Positions 8,290 through 15,163 of a stretch of 64,000 nt of DNA are shown piece by piece. Origin of the DNA: Candidatus Gastranaerophilales bacterium (GTDB lineage: Bacteria > Cyanobacteriota > Vampirovibrionia > Gastranaerophilales > Gastranaerophilaceae); assembly GCA_944323625.1 (NCBI GenBank), contig CALUTD010000004.1, forward strand, positions 1 to 64,000, in the 5' to 3' direction. How positions within the stretch are numbered: the first letter of the stretch is position 1; each line of letters begins with the position of its first letter. Both the position numbers and the translations under genes were made by a program. The notes under the pieces are model-generated. The model was given only the letters and a program-made list of their open reading frames with translations. It was not told the origin of the DNA and ran no database searches.

Positions 8290-8977
8290 ATGTCAAAATT
8301 AACAAAATGGCTTAGAAAAAATCAAACTTTTAGAGCAAAAGCAGTATCCATTTTTCAAAAGTTATATATTTTATTTTCACAAAAAATAATGTCTGATAAA
8401 GTAAAAATTATCGGTAAACCAAATTTCCTCACGCCTATGATACTTAAAGGCAAAGGCGAATTCAAATTTGCTGACGGCAATACATTTGGAGGAGAAACAT
8501 CACCTAATTTTTATATACCGGGATATATGGAAGCCAGAAACAGCGAAACTGTAATTGAGTTTGGAGAACGTTTTTTTTCTAATAATAATTTAACAATAAT
8601 TGCGGAAGGCGAAAATGAAAAAGGCGGAGTAAAAATAGGCAATGATGTAATGTTCGGTTTTAATGTTACAATAATTGATTCAAATTTTCATGATATAAAT
8701 CCGCTAAAACGAAGAGCAACAAAGCAATGGGGGGGGGGGAATAAAGACCGCAAAAGTTATTATTGGAAATAATTGCTGGATAGGTTCAAATTCTTTGATT
8801 CTAAAAGGCGTACAACTTGGCGATAATTCAATAGTAGGAGCAGGTTCGGTTGTGACTAAGTCATTTCCCGAAAATGTCATTATAGCAGGTAATCCGGCAA
8901 AAATAACAGGAACACTCGATAGATTCTTTCAGGAGAAACAAGATGAAAAAATGGACAATAGCATTTGTAAATTATAA
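8290..8977 (+). CDS. Left-handed beta-helix O-acetyltransferase, frameshifted (OFF) by an 11-G tract
   Basis: The first frame starts at ATG 8290 (a GTG at 8287 is also possible) and stops at 8772 after eleven Gs at 8729-8739. With ten Gs it continues as QWGGGIKTAKVIIGNNCWIG to the stop at 8977, a 228-residue hexapeptide-repeat acetyltransferase. Repeats visible are IGNDVMFGFNVTIIDSNFHD, then IGNNCWIGSNSLILKGVQLG and GAGSVVTKSFPENVIIAGNPAK, the WcaF/maltose-acetyltransferase signature. It probably O-acetylates a glycan residue. The OFF product lacks the C-terminal helix coils that complete the acetyl-CoA site. The ON frame overlaps the following glycosyltransferase start by 35 nt. Confidence 0.85.
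8729..8739 (+). repeat. Homopolymeric G11 tract inside the acetyltransferase gene
   Basis: Eleven Gs directly follow CAAT in the coding region. Loss of one G joins the two halves of the acetyltransferase in one frame. This is the third G run of ten or more in the window, and all three lie in this operon. Confidence 0.9.
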
Positions 8978-9908
8978 AACAACTGTTTATATGAAATGGC
9001 AGTTAAAAATTTTATATGAATTTAATAATCCCGAGGATTTTGAAATAATCATCGTAGATAATTCAAAACCGTTTCAAAAACAAGAATTAGAAGAACTTAC
9101 AAAGTCTTATAATGAAAAATGGAATAACATAAAAATAATTTATAATGAAACAAAAGAAAAAATAGGCTCAAGACAACACGGTGAAGGTCTTACCATAGCA
9201 TTAAAAAAGGCGAATAGCGAATATTTTTTGGCTCAGGATCCTGATTTTTTCTTTGTAATAAAAAATCATCTTAAATTTCTTCAAAAATTTTTAGATGAAG
9301 GTAAAGTTGCAGTAGGAGCCCCGTATACAAGGGGTGTTGGATTGGGACATCCGAAGTTTCCCGCATTATGGGGTGCTGCACATCCGCTAAAATTAATACA
9401 ACATCTCGACTGCCAGGCTGATACTTCAGAATGGGCAAGAAATCAATGTAAAATACGTTTCTCCGATAAACTTGATTTTAGCTATGATGTGGGTTATAAA
9501 ATTCGGGAAGCACTCTCAAGTGAAAATGACAGCACCAATTTTATTGCTTTTGAAAACAGAGAAATAAATGATTTAGCGGCAAAAATTGGTGAACATTCTT
9601 ATGAGGTAGGAACTCAAGCTTATTTATACGATGGGAAAAAAGTTGCATTCCATTTATTTAGAGGGTCTTTTACAGACAGACATATAGATAACTGTGATTG
9701 TAATAAAGATTTATCACAAAAAACATTAATAGTTCGAGATAAACTAAGTAAATATTTCTATGATTATATAAGATTAGGACGCCCTCCCTTTATTTTTCCA
9801 AAAGTTAGCTATTTTAAAAAACTTATTTATAATAAAATTAAATATAGTAATAAAAGAACTTTAGTTTTTTTTAATACTATAAAAGTAAGTTATAAAAAGA
9901 AATCGTAA
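8943..9908 (+). CDS. Family 2-like glycosyltransferase (GT-A)
   Basis: This 321-residue protein begins like GT2 enzymes (WTIAFVNYKTT, then FEIIIVDNSKP) and has the metal-binding segment FLAQDPDFFFV in place of the usual DxD. A conserved GAPYTRGVGLGHPKFPALWGA block follows, and a basic tail ends the protein. It probably transfers a sugar in the glycan made by this operon. Its start, with CAGGAGAAACAAG as Shine-Dalgarno region, lies inside the 3' end of the phase-variable acetyltransferase gene. When that gene is OFF, ribosomes leave about 170 nt earlier, which could affect coupling. Confidence 0.8.
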   Translation: MKKWTIAFVNYKTTVYMKWQLKILYEFNNPEDFEIIIVDNSKPFQKQELEELTKSYNEKWNNIKIIYNETKEKIGSRQHGEGLTIALKKANSEYFLAQDPDFFFVIKNHLKFLQKFLDEGKVAVGAPYTRGVGLGHPKFPALWGAAHPLKLIQHLDCQADTSEWARNQCKIRFSDKLDFSYDVGYKIREALSSENDSTNFIAFENREINDLAAKIGEHSYEVGTQAYLYDGKKVAFHLFRGSFTDRHIDNCDCNKDLSQKTLIVRDKLSKYFYDYIRLGRPPFIFPKVSYFKKLIYNKIKYSNKRTLVFFNTIKVSYKKKS

Positions 9909-9910
9909 AC

Positions 9911-10834
9911 ATGAAAAATAAGAAAATTGTATTTATTACCGCTTCAGATGAAACAGCAGGATCAACCAGAATTAGAGTTTATAAAATTGCAAATGAACTT
10001 AAATCACGAGGATATAATGTTTCTATTAACGAAAATATAAAAAATGCAGATATACTTATTTTTCAAAAAAGCAGTTATAAATCTATAAAAAAAAAGTTTA
10101 GAAAAGCGCTACTAAGCAATAAATTTATAGTTTTTGATATAGATGATCTGTATTCTGACGGACATATCAAGTTCGTAAAATATTCAGACTTGATTATTGC
10201 AAGTTGTGATTATCTTAAAGAGCAGTATTTAAAATATAATAAAAACATAAAAGTTTTAGATGGTACACTGGATGTTATTAATAATGATATTCCCATGCCT
10301 GTTTATAATTTGAAAAATCCTAAAATAGGCTGGTTCGGCACTGTTTCTAATTTACATCTTATTGAAAAATTCGGAATAAAAAATGTTACAACAATAACGA
10401 TGGGCGGAGATATTGAATGGAGCAGAGAAACCGTTGATTATAACATTCAAAAATTTGATTTAATTGTTATTCCGCAGGAAAAAACACCCGTTGGTTTATC
10501 AAAAAGTAATTGCAGGATGTTAAAAACACTGTATTTAGGAGTACCTGCACTTGTAAGCGATATCCCCGAATACATAAAATTAGCGGAATTGGTAAATTAT
10601 CCTAAAGAAATGTTTGTAAAAGATAATGAAGACTGGAACGAAAAAATAGAAAAAATAAAATCAGGCGAAATTAAATTTGATTTTGATTTTGACAGATGCC
10701 GAAAAATACTTATTGAAAATTATGATATTAAACCTATGACGGATAAATGGATCGATACAATTGAATCATCTTATAAAAAAGACAATTTCATAAATCACTT
10801 AAAAAGTATTTTATTGAAATTTAAAATGCCATAA
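9911..10834 (+). CDS. GT-B-like glycosyltransferase
   Basis: This 307-residue protein begins KKIVFITASDETAGSTRIRVYKIANELKS-like, typical of family 4-type glycosyltransferases that start by recognising a nucleotide-sugar Rossmann core. A short second domain contains PKIGWFGTVSNLHLIEKFG and a donor-site-like LKTLYLGVPALVSDIPEYIKLAE. It is shorter than usual GT4 enzymes and lacks a clean EX7E. It is the last gene of the glycan operon, two bases after the previous stop. No O-antigen flippase or polymerase gene lies in the operon, so export must rely on genes elsewhere. Confidence 0.75.
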   Translation: MKNKKIVFITASDETAGSTRIRVYKIANELKSRGYNVSINENIKNADILIFQKSSYKSIKKKFRKALLSNKFIVFDIDDLYSDGHIKFVKYSDLIIASCDYLKEQYLKYNKNIKVLDGTLDVINNDIPMPVYNLKNPKIGWFGTVSNLHLIEKFGIKNVTTITMGGDIEWSRETVDYNIQKFDLIVIPQEKTPVGLSKSNCRMLKTLYLGVPALVSDIPEYIKLAELVNYPKEMFVKDNEDWNEKIEKIKSGEIKFDFDFDRCRKILIENYDIKPMTDKWIDTIESSYKKDNFINHLKSILLKFKMP

Positions 10835-11134
10835 TTTTGCCTTATTTTTTCAGAATTATATATGTTACATAATTCGATAACAAAAATTAAATTTCTAATA
10901 TTTCAAATATATTATTATGAATTAAATAAAAATTCTCTGTTGGTAAGATTCTTAACCTGCAAAGCCGGTTTCTAACTGTATTAACTTATTTTTAACGCAA
11001 AGTAGGTAGTGTGCAAAAAGTTACGTTTACACCCACATAGATGAAGCGCTGTTTGAACAGGTGTTAACCCGTGAGTTACTTAGCCTTAAATTGAAATTTA
11101 CAATACAGATAACAATAAATTTTGATATAAAAAA
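10835..11134. other. Gene-free AT-rich spacer after the glycan operon
   Basis: I see no convincing gene here. The stretch contains GCAAAAAGTTACG at 11013-11025, the reverse complement of part of the motif ending the GC-rich islands at 708-738 and 14488-14520. That may mark a degraded copy of the same element in opposite orientation. No clear terminator was found after the last glycosyltransferase gene. Confidence 0.35.
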
Positions 11135-11208
<74 letters not shown>

Positions 11209-11252
11209 ACATTTTGTTTTCAAGATATTCTGTTTTCATTTCCTTCGCTCAT

Positions 11253-11330
11253 GCCGGATAGAGCTTAATCTATTGTTTCGTTAAGATTTTGCTTCGCAAA
11301 ATACTTAACTTCGCCAGCTGAGCTATAGGC
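11253..11330 (-). pseudogene. Broken tRNA remnant containing a hairpin insertion
   Basis: On the minus strand, 11330-11314 reads GCCTATAGCTCAGCTGG, the 5' acceptor/D-arm start of a tRNA (Ala/Ile-like). It is not followed by a tRNA body. Next comes a hairpin, GTTAAG-a-TTTTGC-ttc-GCAAAA-ta-CTTAAC (11280-11309). Beyond it GCCGGATAGAGC (11253-11264) resembles the other half of a D-arm in the opposite orientation. This looks like tRNA debris split by a small palindromic insertion, just upstream of the intact tRNA-Arg(TCT). Confidence 0.5.
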
Positions 11331-11460
11331 TTCAACAATCTTATTAAAACATATAAATTTTTAAATTCAAGTTAAAAAAATAAATTTTAAATGTAAATAA
11401 TTATTAATAAGATAGCAATTATTTGAATCAAAAATACTTTATATATATGTTAGGCAATAA

Positions 11461-11814
11461 ATGGGACAAAATATGGTTGCAGGAATCGGAAGTAATAACT
11501 ACTATCAAAACATGATGCAGGCATCTCAAGCGAGTTCATTAGGAATTTCTCAAGGCGCATACGGACAGCAGCAACAATTTACACCTAAAGCAGCCGAAGA
11601 TCAAGATATTTTTAGCGCAGCAGGTATAAACTCAAGACAGGGCGTATCTGAAATTTCGTTCGGACAAAATCCATTTAATGTAGATTCAACAAAAGGAAGC
11701 AAGGCTCAAGAAGAAGGCGGGCTTGTTTCTAGACTTGATGCAATGGATGCTCGTTTTCAAAAACCTCAATGTCAAGATGAATTTAGAGCAAACAAGCTTG
11801 ATTTATTTGCATAA
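11461..11814 (+). CDS. Small Gln/Asn-rich hypothetical protein
   Basis: This 117-residue protein has no signal peptide. The N-terminal half is rich in Gln, Asn, Ser and Tyr (NNYYQNMMQASQASS, YGQQQQF). A central EISFGQNPFNVDS segment resembles the SFG/SFK tags of other small proteins in this window, and a charged C-terminus follows. Not recognised. It is a single-gene unit: a strong inverted repeat follows its stop. The start ATG at 11461 has only a weak upstream purine stretch. Confidence 0.6.
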   Translation: MGQNMVAGIGSNNYYQNMMQASQASSLGISQGAYGQQQQFTPKAAEDQDIFSAAGINSRQGVSEISFGQNPFNVDSTKGSKAQEEGGLVSRLDAMDARFQKPQCQDEFRANKLDLFA

Positions 11815-11842
11815 TTAAATCAGGAAAAAACAAATTGAAAAT

Positions 11843-11884
11843 TGTACGGAAATAATCTAAATAAAAAATGATTGTTTCCGTACA
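11843..11884 (+). terminator. Long-stem terminator-like inverted repeat
   Basis: TGTACGGAAATAATC (11843-11857) pairs with GATTGTTTCCGTACA (11870-11884) with one mismatch around a 12-nt loop. It follows the stop of the 117-residue gene and precedes the next promoter by 5 nt. There is no pure T-tract, so termination is likely but not certain. Confidence 0.5.
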
Positions 11885-11889
11885 TGTGT

Positions 11890-11918
11890 TTGATTAAATC
11901 CGTATTTTAAAATATAAT
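11890..11918 (+). promoter_or_regulatory. Promoter giving a leaderless mRNA for the MshEN-domain gene
   Basis: TTGATT (11890-11895), 17 nt, then consensus TATAAT (11913-11918). Only six bases separate the -10 box from the ATG at 11925, so transcription should begin at or within a base of the start codon. There is no Shine-Dalgarno sequence. Confidence 0.65.
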
Positions 11919-11924
11919 TATAGA

Positions 11925-12164
11925 ATGAAGAATCTGTATAATATCAATGATTGGACGGATGTTTCTTTCCTAAGGCTTGGAGAGATTCTTATTGAAGCGG
12001 GTAAAATTAATTTGCTTCATCTGTCAATGGTTCTAGATGTACAAAGATTCAACAAAATGCCTATAGGTAAAATTTTAGTTGCAATGAAAGTTATTAGCAA
12101 AGAAGATTTAAAACAGGCATTGTTTATTCAAGAGACTATACAGAAAAGATGCAAAAATGCATAA
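11925..12164 (+). CDS. Stand-alone MshEN-type domain, putative c-di-GMP binder
   Basis: This 79-residue protein is essentially one MshEN (T2SSE N-terminal) domain. A 24-residue motif (17-40, beginning RLGEILIEAG and ending DVQ) is followed by a 5-residue spacer (RFNKM) and a second 24-residue motif (46-69, PIGKILVAMKVIS to FIQ). This matches the motif length and spacing known for c-di-GMP-binding MshEN domains. In known proteins the domain precedes a pilus or secretion ATPase; here no ATPase follows. It overlaps the phosphoesterase gene by 8 nt, so the two are co-translated. Ligand binding is inferred from the family; the first motif has Lys where a hydrophobic residue is usual. Confidence 0.75.
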   Translation: MKNLYNINDWTDVSFLRLGEILIEAGKINLLHLSMVLDVQRFNKMPIGKILVAMKVISKEDLKQALFIQETIQKRCKNA

Positions 12165-12981
12165 AAAAATAAAAGCAGCTTTAATATCTTTTTTGGCATT
12201 ATTAATAATGCAGGGTTGTTCTTATGCGGAAACGATAGAATTTGCACAGGTAAGCGACGTTCACTATTCAATGGATAATAAAGAACTTGATAAGTTCTTA
12301 TACTTTTTAGCTTTATCTTTAAAAAAGAAAAATCCTGATTTTGTTGTTTTTTTAGGTGATAATGTAGACAACTCAAGCGAAGAAGATGTTATTAGCTTTA
12401 TGAGAGCAATTCATTCTATTAAACAACCTTATTATTTAGTACTTGGAGATACCGATGCTCACAGATTAAGCGGAATTGAAAAAGAAATATATTTGGATAT
12501 AGTTACAACTTTCAACAGAAATCAAGAAGATAATAAGAAATACTACTATTTTAAACCAAACCATGACATTATTTGTGTTGTTTTGGATGATACTTCTGAC
12601 TTTGCTAAGTCAACTCACGGTGAAATTACCGATGAACAAATTGAATGGCTTGATAAACTTTTAACAAAATATCCTAAAAAACTGTTTATTATATTTCAAC
12701 ACAGCCCCCTAATACCTCCACGAATTGAATATAAGTTCACAATGCTTAATACGGAAAAATATGAGAACATGCTTAAAAAACATTCAAATGTTATAATAAT
12801 TTCGTCTGGGCATTATCATCAAGAGGCAGAAAATCAAGATGACAACGGAGTAAGGCATATTTCGGCACCGGCTTTTTATGATATACCCCACTCCTATCAA
12901 CTTATAAAAATAATTTATGATAAAGATACGTATAAAACACCAAAAGATGTTGAAGTGATTGTTACAAAAATAAAAGTATAA
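12157..12981 (+). CDS. Exported calcineurin-like metallophosphoesterase (probable lipoprotein)
   Basis: An N-terminal hydrophobic segment ends in a lipobox-like IMQGC (C21), so the 274-residue protein is probably a lipoprotein or is cleaved after export. Metallophosphoesterase metal-ligand motifs follow in order: SDVHYS, GDNVDN, LGDTDAH, QHSPLIPP and SGHYHQ. The third motif is normally GNHD/E; here it is GDTD, so the usual Asn is Asp. It probably hydrolyses a phosphoester in the cell envelope; the substrate is unknown. It shares a transcript with the MshEN-domain protein, which could tie its activity to c-di-GMP or pilus status, though that is speculation. Confidence 0.85.
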   Translation: MHKKIKAALISFLALLIMQGCSYAETIEFAQVSDVHYSMDNKELDKFLYFLALSLKKKNPDFVVFLGDNVDNSSEEDVISFMRAIHSIKQPYYLVLGDTDAHRLSGIEKEIYLDIVTTFNRNQEDNKKYYYFKPNHDIICVVLDDTSDFAKSTHGEITDEQIEWLDKLLTKYPKKLFIIFQHSPLIPPRIEYKFTMLNTEKYENMLKKHSNVIIISSGHYHQEAENQDDNGVRHISAPAFYDIPHSYQLIKIIYDKDTYKTPKDVEVIVTKIKV

Positions 12982-12985
12982 TTTT

Positions 12986-13558
12986 TTATCGGTTTTTATA
13001 AACGTAATCTCTTGCGCAAGAAAAAATTGCGTTTGCAAGTCCTTGATTGTTTTCGGCATTAAATCCCGAATTCTGTAATAGCTGCCTTAACCTCATTTCC
13101 CAAAATTCATACATTTCTTCTTTGGAAACATCAAGCACATTTGCAATAACACTAACTTCTTCCCAATCTAAAGGTATTGGCTTTGCGCCTCTTAAAATAT
13201 CAACTATTTCAAGTCTTTGTTTCCTCGGGAATGATTTTAAAAATTGAACAGTCGAAAGATTTTTCTCTTTTTGTTTTTCCCTTATAAATTCGGTAGTTTC
13301 GTCAATTACAATAGGGTCTTGAGGAATTTTGTATTCAACAAATTCTTCGGGCGCTATATCCATAACTGCCGCAATTCTTTCAAGGGTTGTACTTCTCGTT
13401 GAAAACGGTATTGTTTCATCGATTAAATTGTAAACGTATGAAAGTGTTACACCAATCATTTGCGCAAAATCTTTTTTATGAAGGTTATTTTTCTCTAAAA
13501 AATTATAAAGCATTTCACTGCTTTTCATTTTAATGATAGAATTTTTTTGTGTTGCCAT
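12986..13558 (-). CDS. XRE-family helix-turn-helix regulator
   Basis: This 190-residue protein has an N-terminal Cro/C1-type helix-turn-helix (about residues 13-75: LEKNNLHKKDFAQMIGVTLS, then YVYNLIDET). A second, more degenerate HTH-like segment lies in the middle (about 95-150). Such proteins are usually DNA-binding transcription regulators. AGGAGATATAAT precedes the ATG as Shine-Dalgarno sequence. It converges with the phosphoesterase gene with a 4-nt gap and is divergent from pth, so it could act on the 103-bp region between them. Its targets are not visible. Confidence 0.8.
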   Translation of the reverse strand: MATQKNSIIKMKSSEMLYNFLEKNNLHKKDFAQMIGVTLSYVYNLIDETIPFSTRSTTLERIAAVMDIAPEEFVEYKIPQDPIVIDETTEFIREKQKEKNLSTVQFLKSFPRKQRLEIVDILRGAKPIPLDWEEVSVIANVLDVSKEEMYEFWEMRLRQLLQNSGFNAENNQGLANAIFSCARDYVYKNR

Positions 13559-13660
13559 ATTATATCTCCTGTTTTTTAATAATATTATTCACTTTATTAA
13601 GTTTTTAATTAGCAAGATGAATAAAAATATGGGCTAATTTTTACGGAAGAAGAGGCAAGA

Positions 13661-14221
13661 ATGAAATTAGTTATATGTTTGGGAAATCCCGGGGAAAAAT
13701 ATTCAAGAACAAGGCATAATGCGGGATTTATGTTCGCAGATTTACTTGCAAAAAAGCTTGAAGGAACATTTCATCCGGAAAACAAATTTAAATCACTTAT
13801 TGCAAAAAGCGTATATAAAAATGAAGCAGTTTGGATTGTCAAACCCATGACATTTATGAATTTATCAGGCGAAGCACTTTTTGCCCTGCAGAGTTTTTAT
13901 AAACTAAATTTACAAGATTTATTCCTTGTTTATGATGATATATCACTTGATACGGGTAATATAAGATTTAGGGCAAAAGGCTCTGACGGCGGACATAACG
14001 GAGTAAAATCCATAATCAAATATGCAAAGACTCAAACTTTTGACAGGCTGAAAATAGGTATTGGCCCACAGCCTCCTTATATGAAATCAGAAGATTATGT
14101 ACTTCAAAATTTTAATTCGGAAGAAATGAAAACGCTTGAAGCAGCTCTTATAAAAGCTGTTGAAGCCTTTCTTTTTTATTGTGATAACGATATTTATAGA
14201 GCTCAAAATAAATATAATTAA
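13661..14221 (+). CDS. pth: Peptidyl-tRNA hydrolase
   Basis: The 186 residues match bacterial Pth throughout: GNPGEKYSRTRHNAGFMF with catalytic H19, KPMTFMNLSGEAL, and VYDDISLDTGNIRFRAKGSD leading into GGHNGVKSI. The enzyme frees tRNA from prematurely released peptidyl-tRNAs in the cytoplasm. Length is normal. A GAAGAGG Shine-Dalgarno region precedes the ATG. It appears monocistronic, with structured intergenic DNA after it. Confidence 0.97.
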   Translation: MKLVICLGNPGEKYSRTRHNAGFMFADLLAKKLEGTFHPENKFKSLIAKSVYKNEAVWIVKPMTFMNLSGEALFALQSFYKLNLQDLFLVYDDISLDTGNIRFRAKGSDGGHNGVKSIIKYAKTQTFDRLKIGIGPQPPYMKSEDYVLQNFNSEEMKTLEAALIKAVEAFLFYCDNDIYRAQNKYN

Positions 14222-14258
14222 ATTAAAAAAACTTTTATCAGCTTAAATTATTAAAGTT

Positions 14259-14341
14259 AGTAGGATGCGGTAAATCAATGATTTACCGCATCAATAATGT
14301 ATTTGTTTCGGTAATCAAAGATTACCAAAACCTACTTTTTT
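14259..14341 (+). other. Structured intergenic element, three-stem fold
   Basis: Outer arms AGTAGG (14259-14264) and CCTACT (14331-14336) enclose two hairpins. GATGCGGTAAATC (14264-14276) pairs perfectly with GATTTACCGCATC (14280-14292) around a 3-nt loop. GGTAATC-aaa-GATTACC spans 14310-14326. A run of six Ts ends the element. It may be the pth terminator, a small structured RNA or a palindromic miniature element. The inner loops and stems look alike, suggesting internal duplication. Confidence 0.5.
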
Positions 14342-14375
14342 AATACTGTTCGTTTTGTAATAAAAAGTTAATCAC

Positions 14376-14520
14376 ACCCTTCGGGCTGCTTCTTGGATTT
14401 TCCTTTCGGCATTCCGCTTCGCTTAAAAATAGGTAAATTTTTGTTAAATAAAGTTGAGCTAAGCTAGAAACCCGCCGCTGCGGGCGGAAAATCCGCTTAT
14501 CGTAACTTTTTGCTCGGACA
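14376..14520. repeat. GC-enriched intergenic element, copy B
   Basis: This stretch shares its end motif (14488-14520: AAATCCGCTT, then CGTAACTTTTTGCTCGGACA) with 708-738, differing by a single inserted base, and also shares CTTCGGGCT. A hairpin CCCGC-CGCT-GCGGG lies at 14471-14485. The second copy of a conserved terminus supports a dispersed repeat family rather than chance. No protein-coding potential is visible. Confidence 0.55.
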
Positions 14521-14539
14521 TCTTAATAATCTTACAAAT

Positions 14540-14570
14540 ACTGCAGAGTCAATCTGCAGTTTCTTTTTCT
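14540..14570 (+). terminator. Intrinsic terminator-like hairpin
   Basis: ACTGCAGA (14540-14547) and TCTGCAGT (14553-14560) form a perfect 8-bp stem with a 5-nt loop, followed by TTCTTTTTCTT. A second weak hairpin, AGGGC/GCCCT, lies at 14581-14597. The rest of the 675-bp gene-free interval 14222-14896 holds the two elements above and a promoter. Confidence 0.55.
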
Positions 14571-14810
14571 TAAAAAAAAGAGGGCATTTTAAGCCCTACT
14601 GTCTGGAATTAAGAATAGTTGGAAGTATGAAAAAGATAATTATATATAACAAAATAAATGACTTTTATTCAATTGACCATTCGGGCTATAAAAATATAAT
14701 TCCATTGGGTAATATTATTTTAACCGATTAAGTGCTATAAATACACTTAATTCTTAAAACCTTATAAATATTGACTTTTAACCCTTTGTTATAATTCGCA
14801 ACATAAACTA

Positions 14811-14839
14811 TTGACAAAATATTTTTTCTAATTCATAAT
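14811..14839 (+). promoter_or_regulatory. Strong sigma70-like promoter for the 88-residue protein gene
   Basis: Consensus TTGACA (14811-14816), exactly 17 nt, then CATAAT (14834-14839; five of six). The leader is about 50 nt. A further extended -10 (TGTTATAAT, 14787-14795) lies just upstream and may be a second start. Confidence 0.65.
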
Positions 14840-14896
14840 GAATATGTAATATAAAGTGTAGTAAAAACACTTTAAACAAAAAAAGAGGTACTTGAT

Positions 14897-15163
14897 ATGA
14901 GAGTAAATTCTATTAACACAATACAATCAATATATAATGCAAAACCGAGTTTTAAGCATACAGCAGTTCCTTATCCGGAATATTCAAATGCTTATTTACC
15001 CGAAAAAACATTTACGGAAAAACTCGCTGATACTATTAAAAAATTATTTAATCCTGAAGTATCTAAAGAAGCTGAAAATATCAAGAATCAAATTGATGCA
15101 TGCTATGATGATACTACAGAATGTGATGATCCAAAAAAATGTCTTTTATCCGTTTTGGCTTAG
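14897..15163 (+). CDS. Small hypothetical protein with N-terminal PSFK tag
   Basis: This 88-residue protein is not recognised. A strong promoter and AAAGAGGTACTTG as Shine-Dalgarno support expression. Residues 15-20 (KPSFKH) resemble the SFG/SFK tag seen near the N-terminus of the 244-residue protein encoded at 49768-50502. The middle (TFTEKLADTIKKLFNPEV) is predicted helical. The C-terminus contains three cysteines (ACYDD, TECDD, KKCLL). There is no signal peptide. Its stop overlaps the convergent ABC permease gene by 4 nt. Confidence 0.65.
   Translation: MRVNSINTIQSIYNAKPSFKHTAVPYPEYSNAYLPEKTFTEKLADTIKKLFNPEVSKEAENIKNQIDACYDDTTECDDPKKCLLSVLA

Noticed and set aside
6554-8977. Permanent pseudogenes
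   Set aside because: Both genes are intact apart from one base in a homopolymer, the same ten-G length restores each, and the third tract in the operon is in frame, so slippage or tract-length error is preferred.
14510-14731. 73-codon frame after the GC-rich element
   Set aside because: It begins inside the repeat element and spans a terminator hairpin; an internal ATG (14627) has Shine-Dalgarno spacing of only 1 nt.
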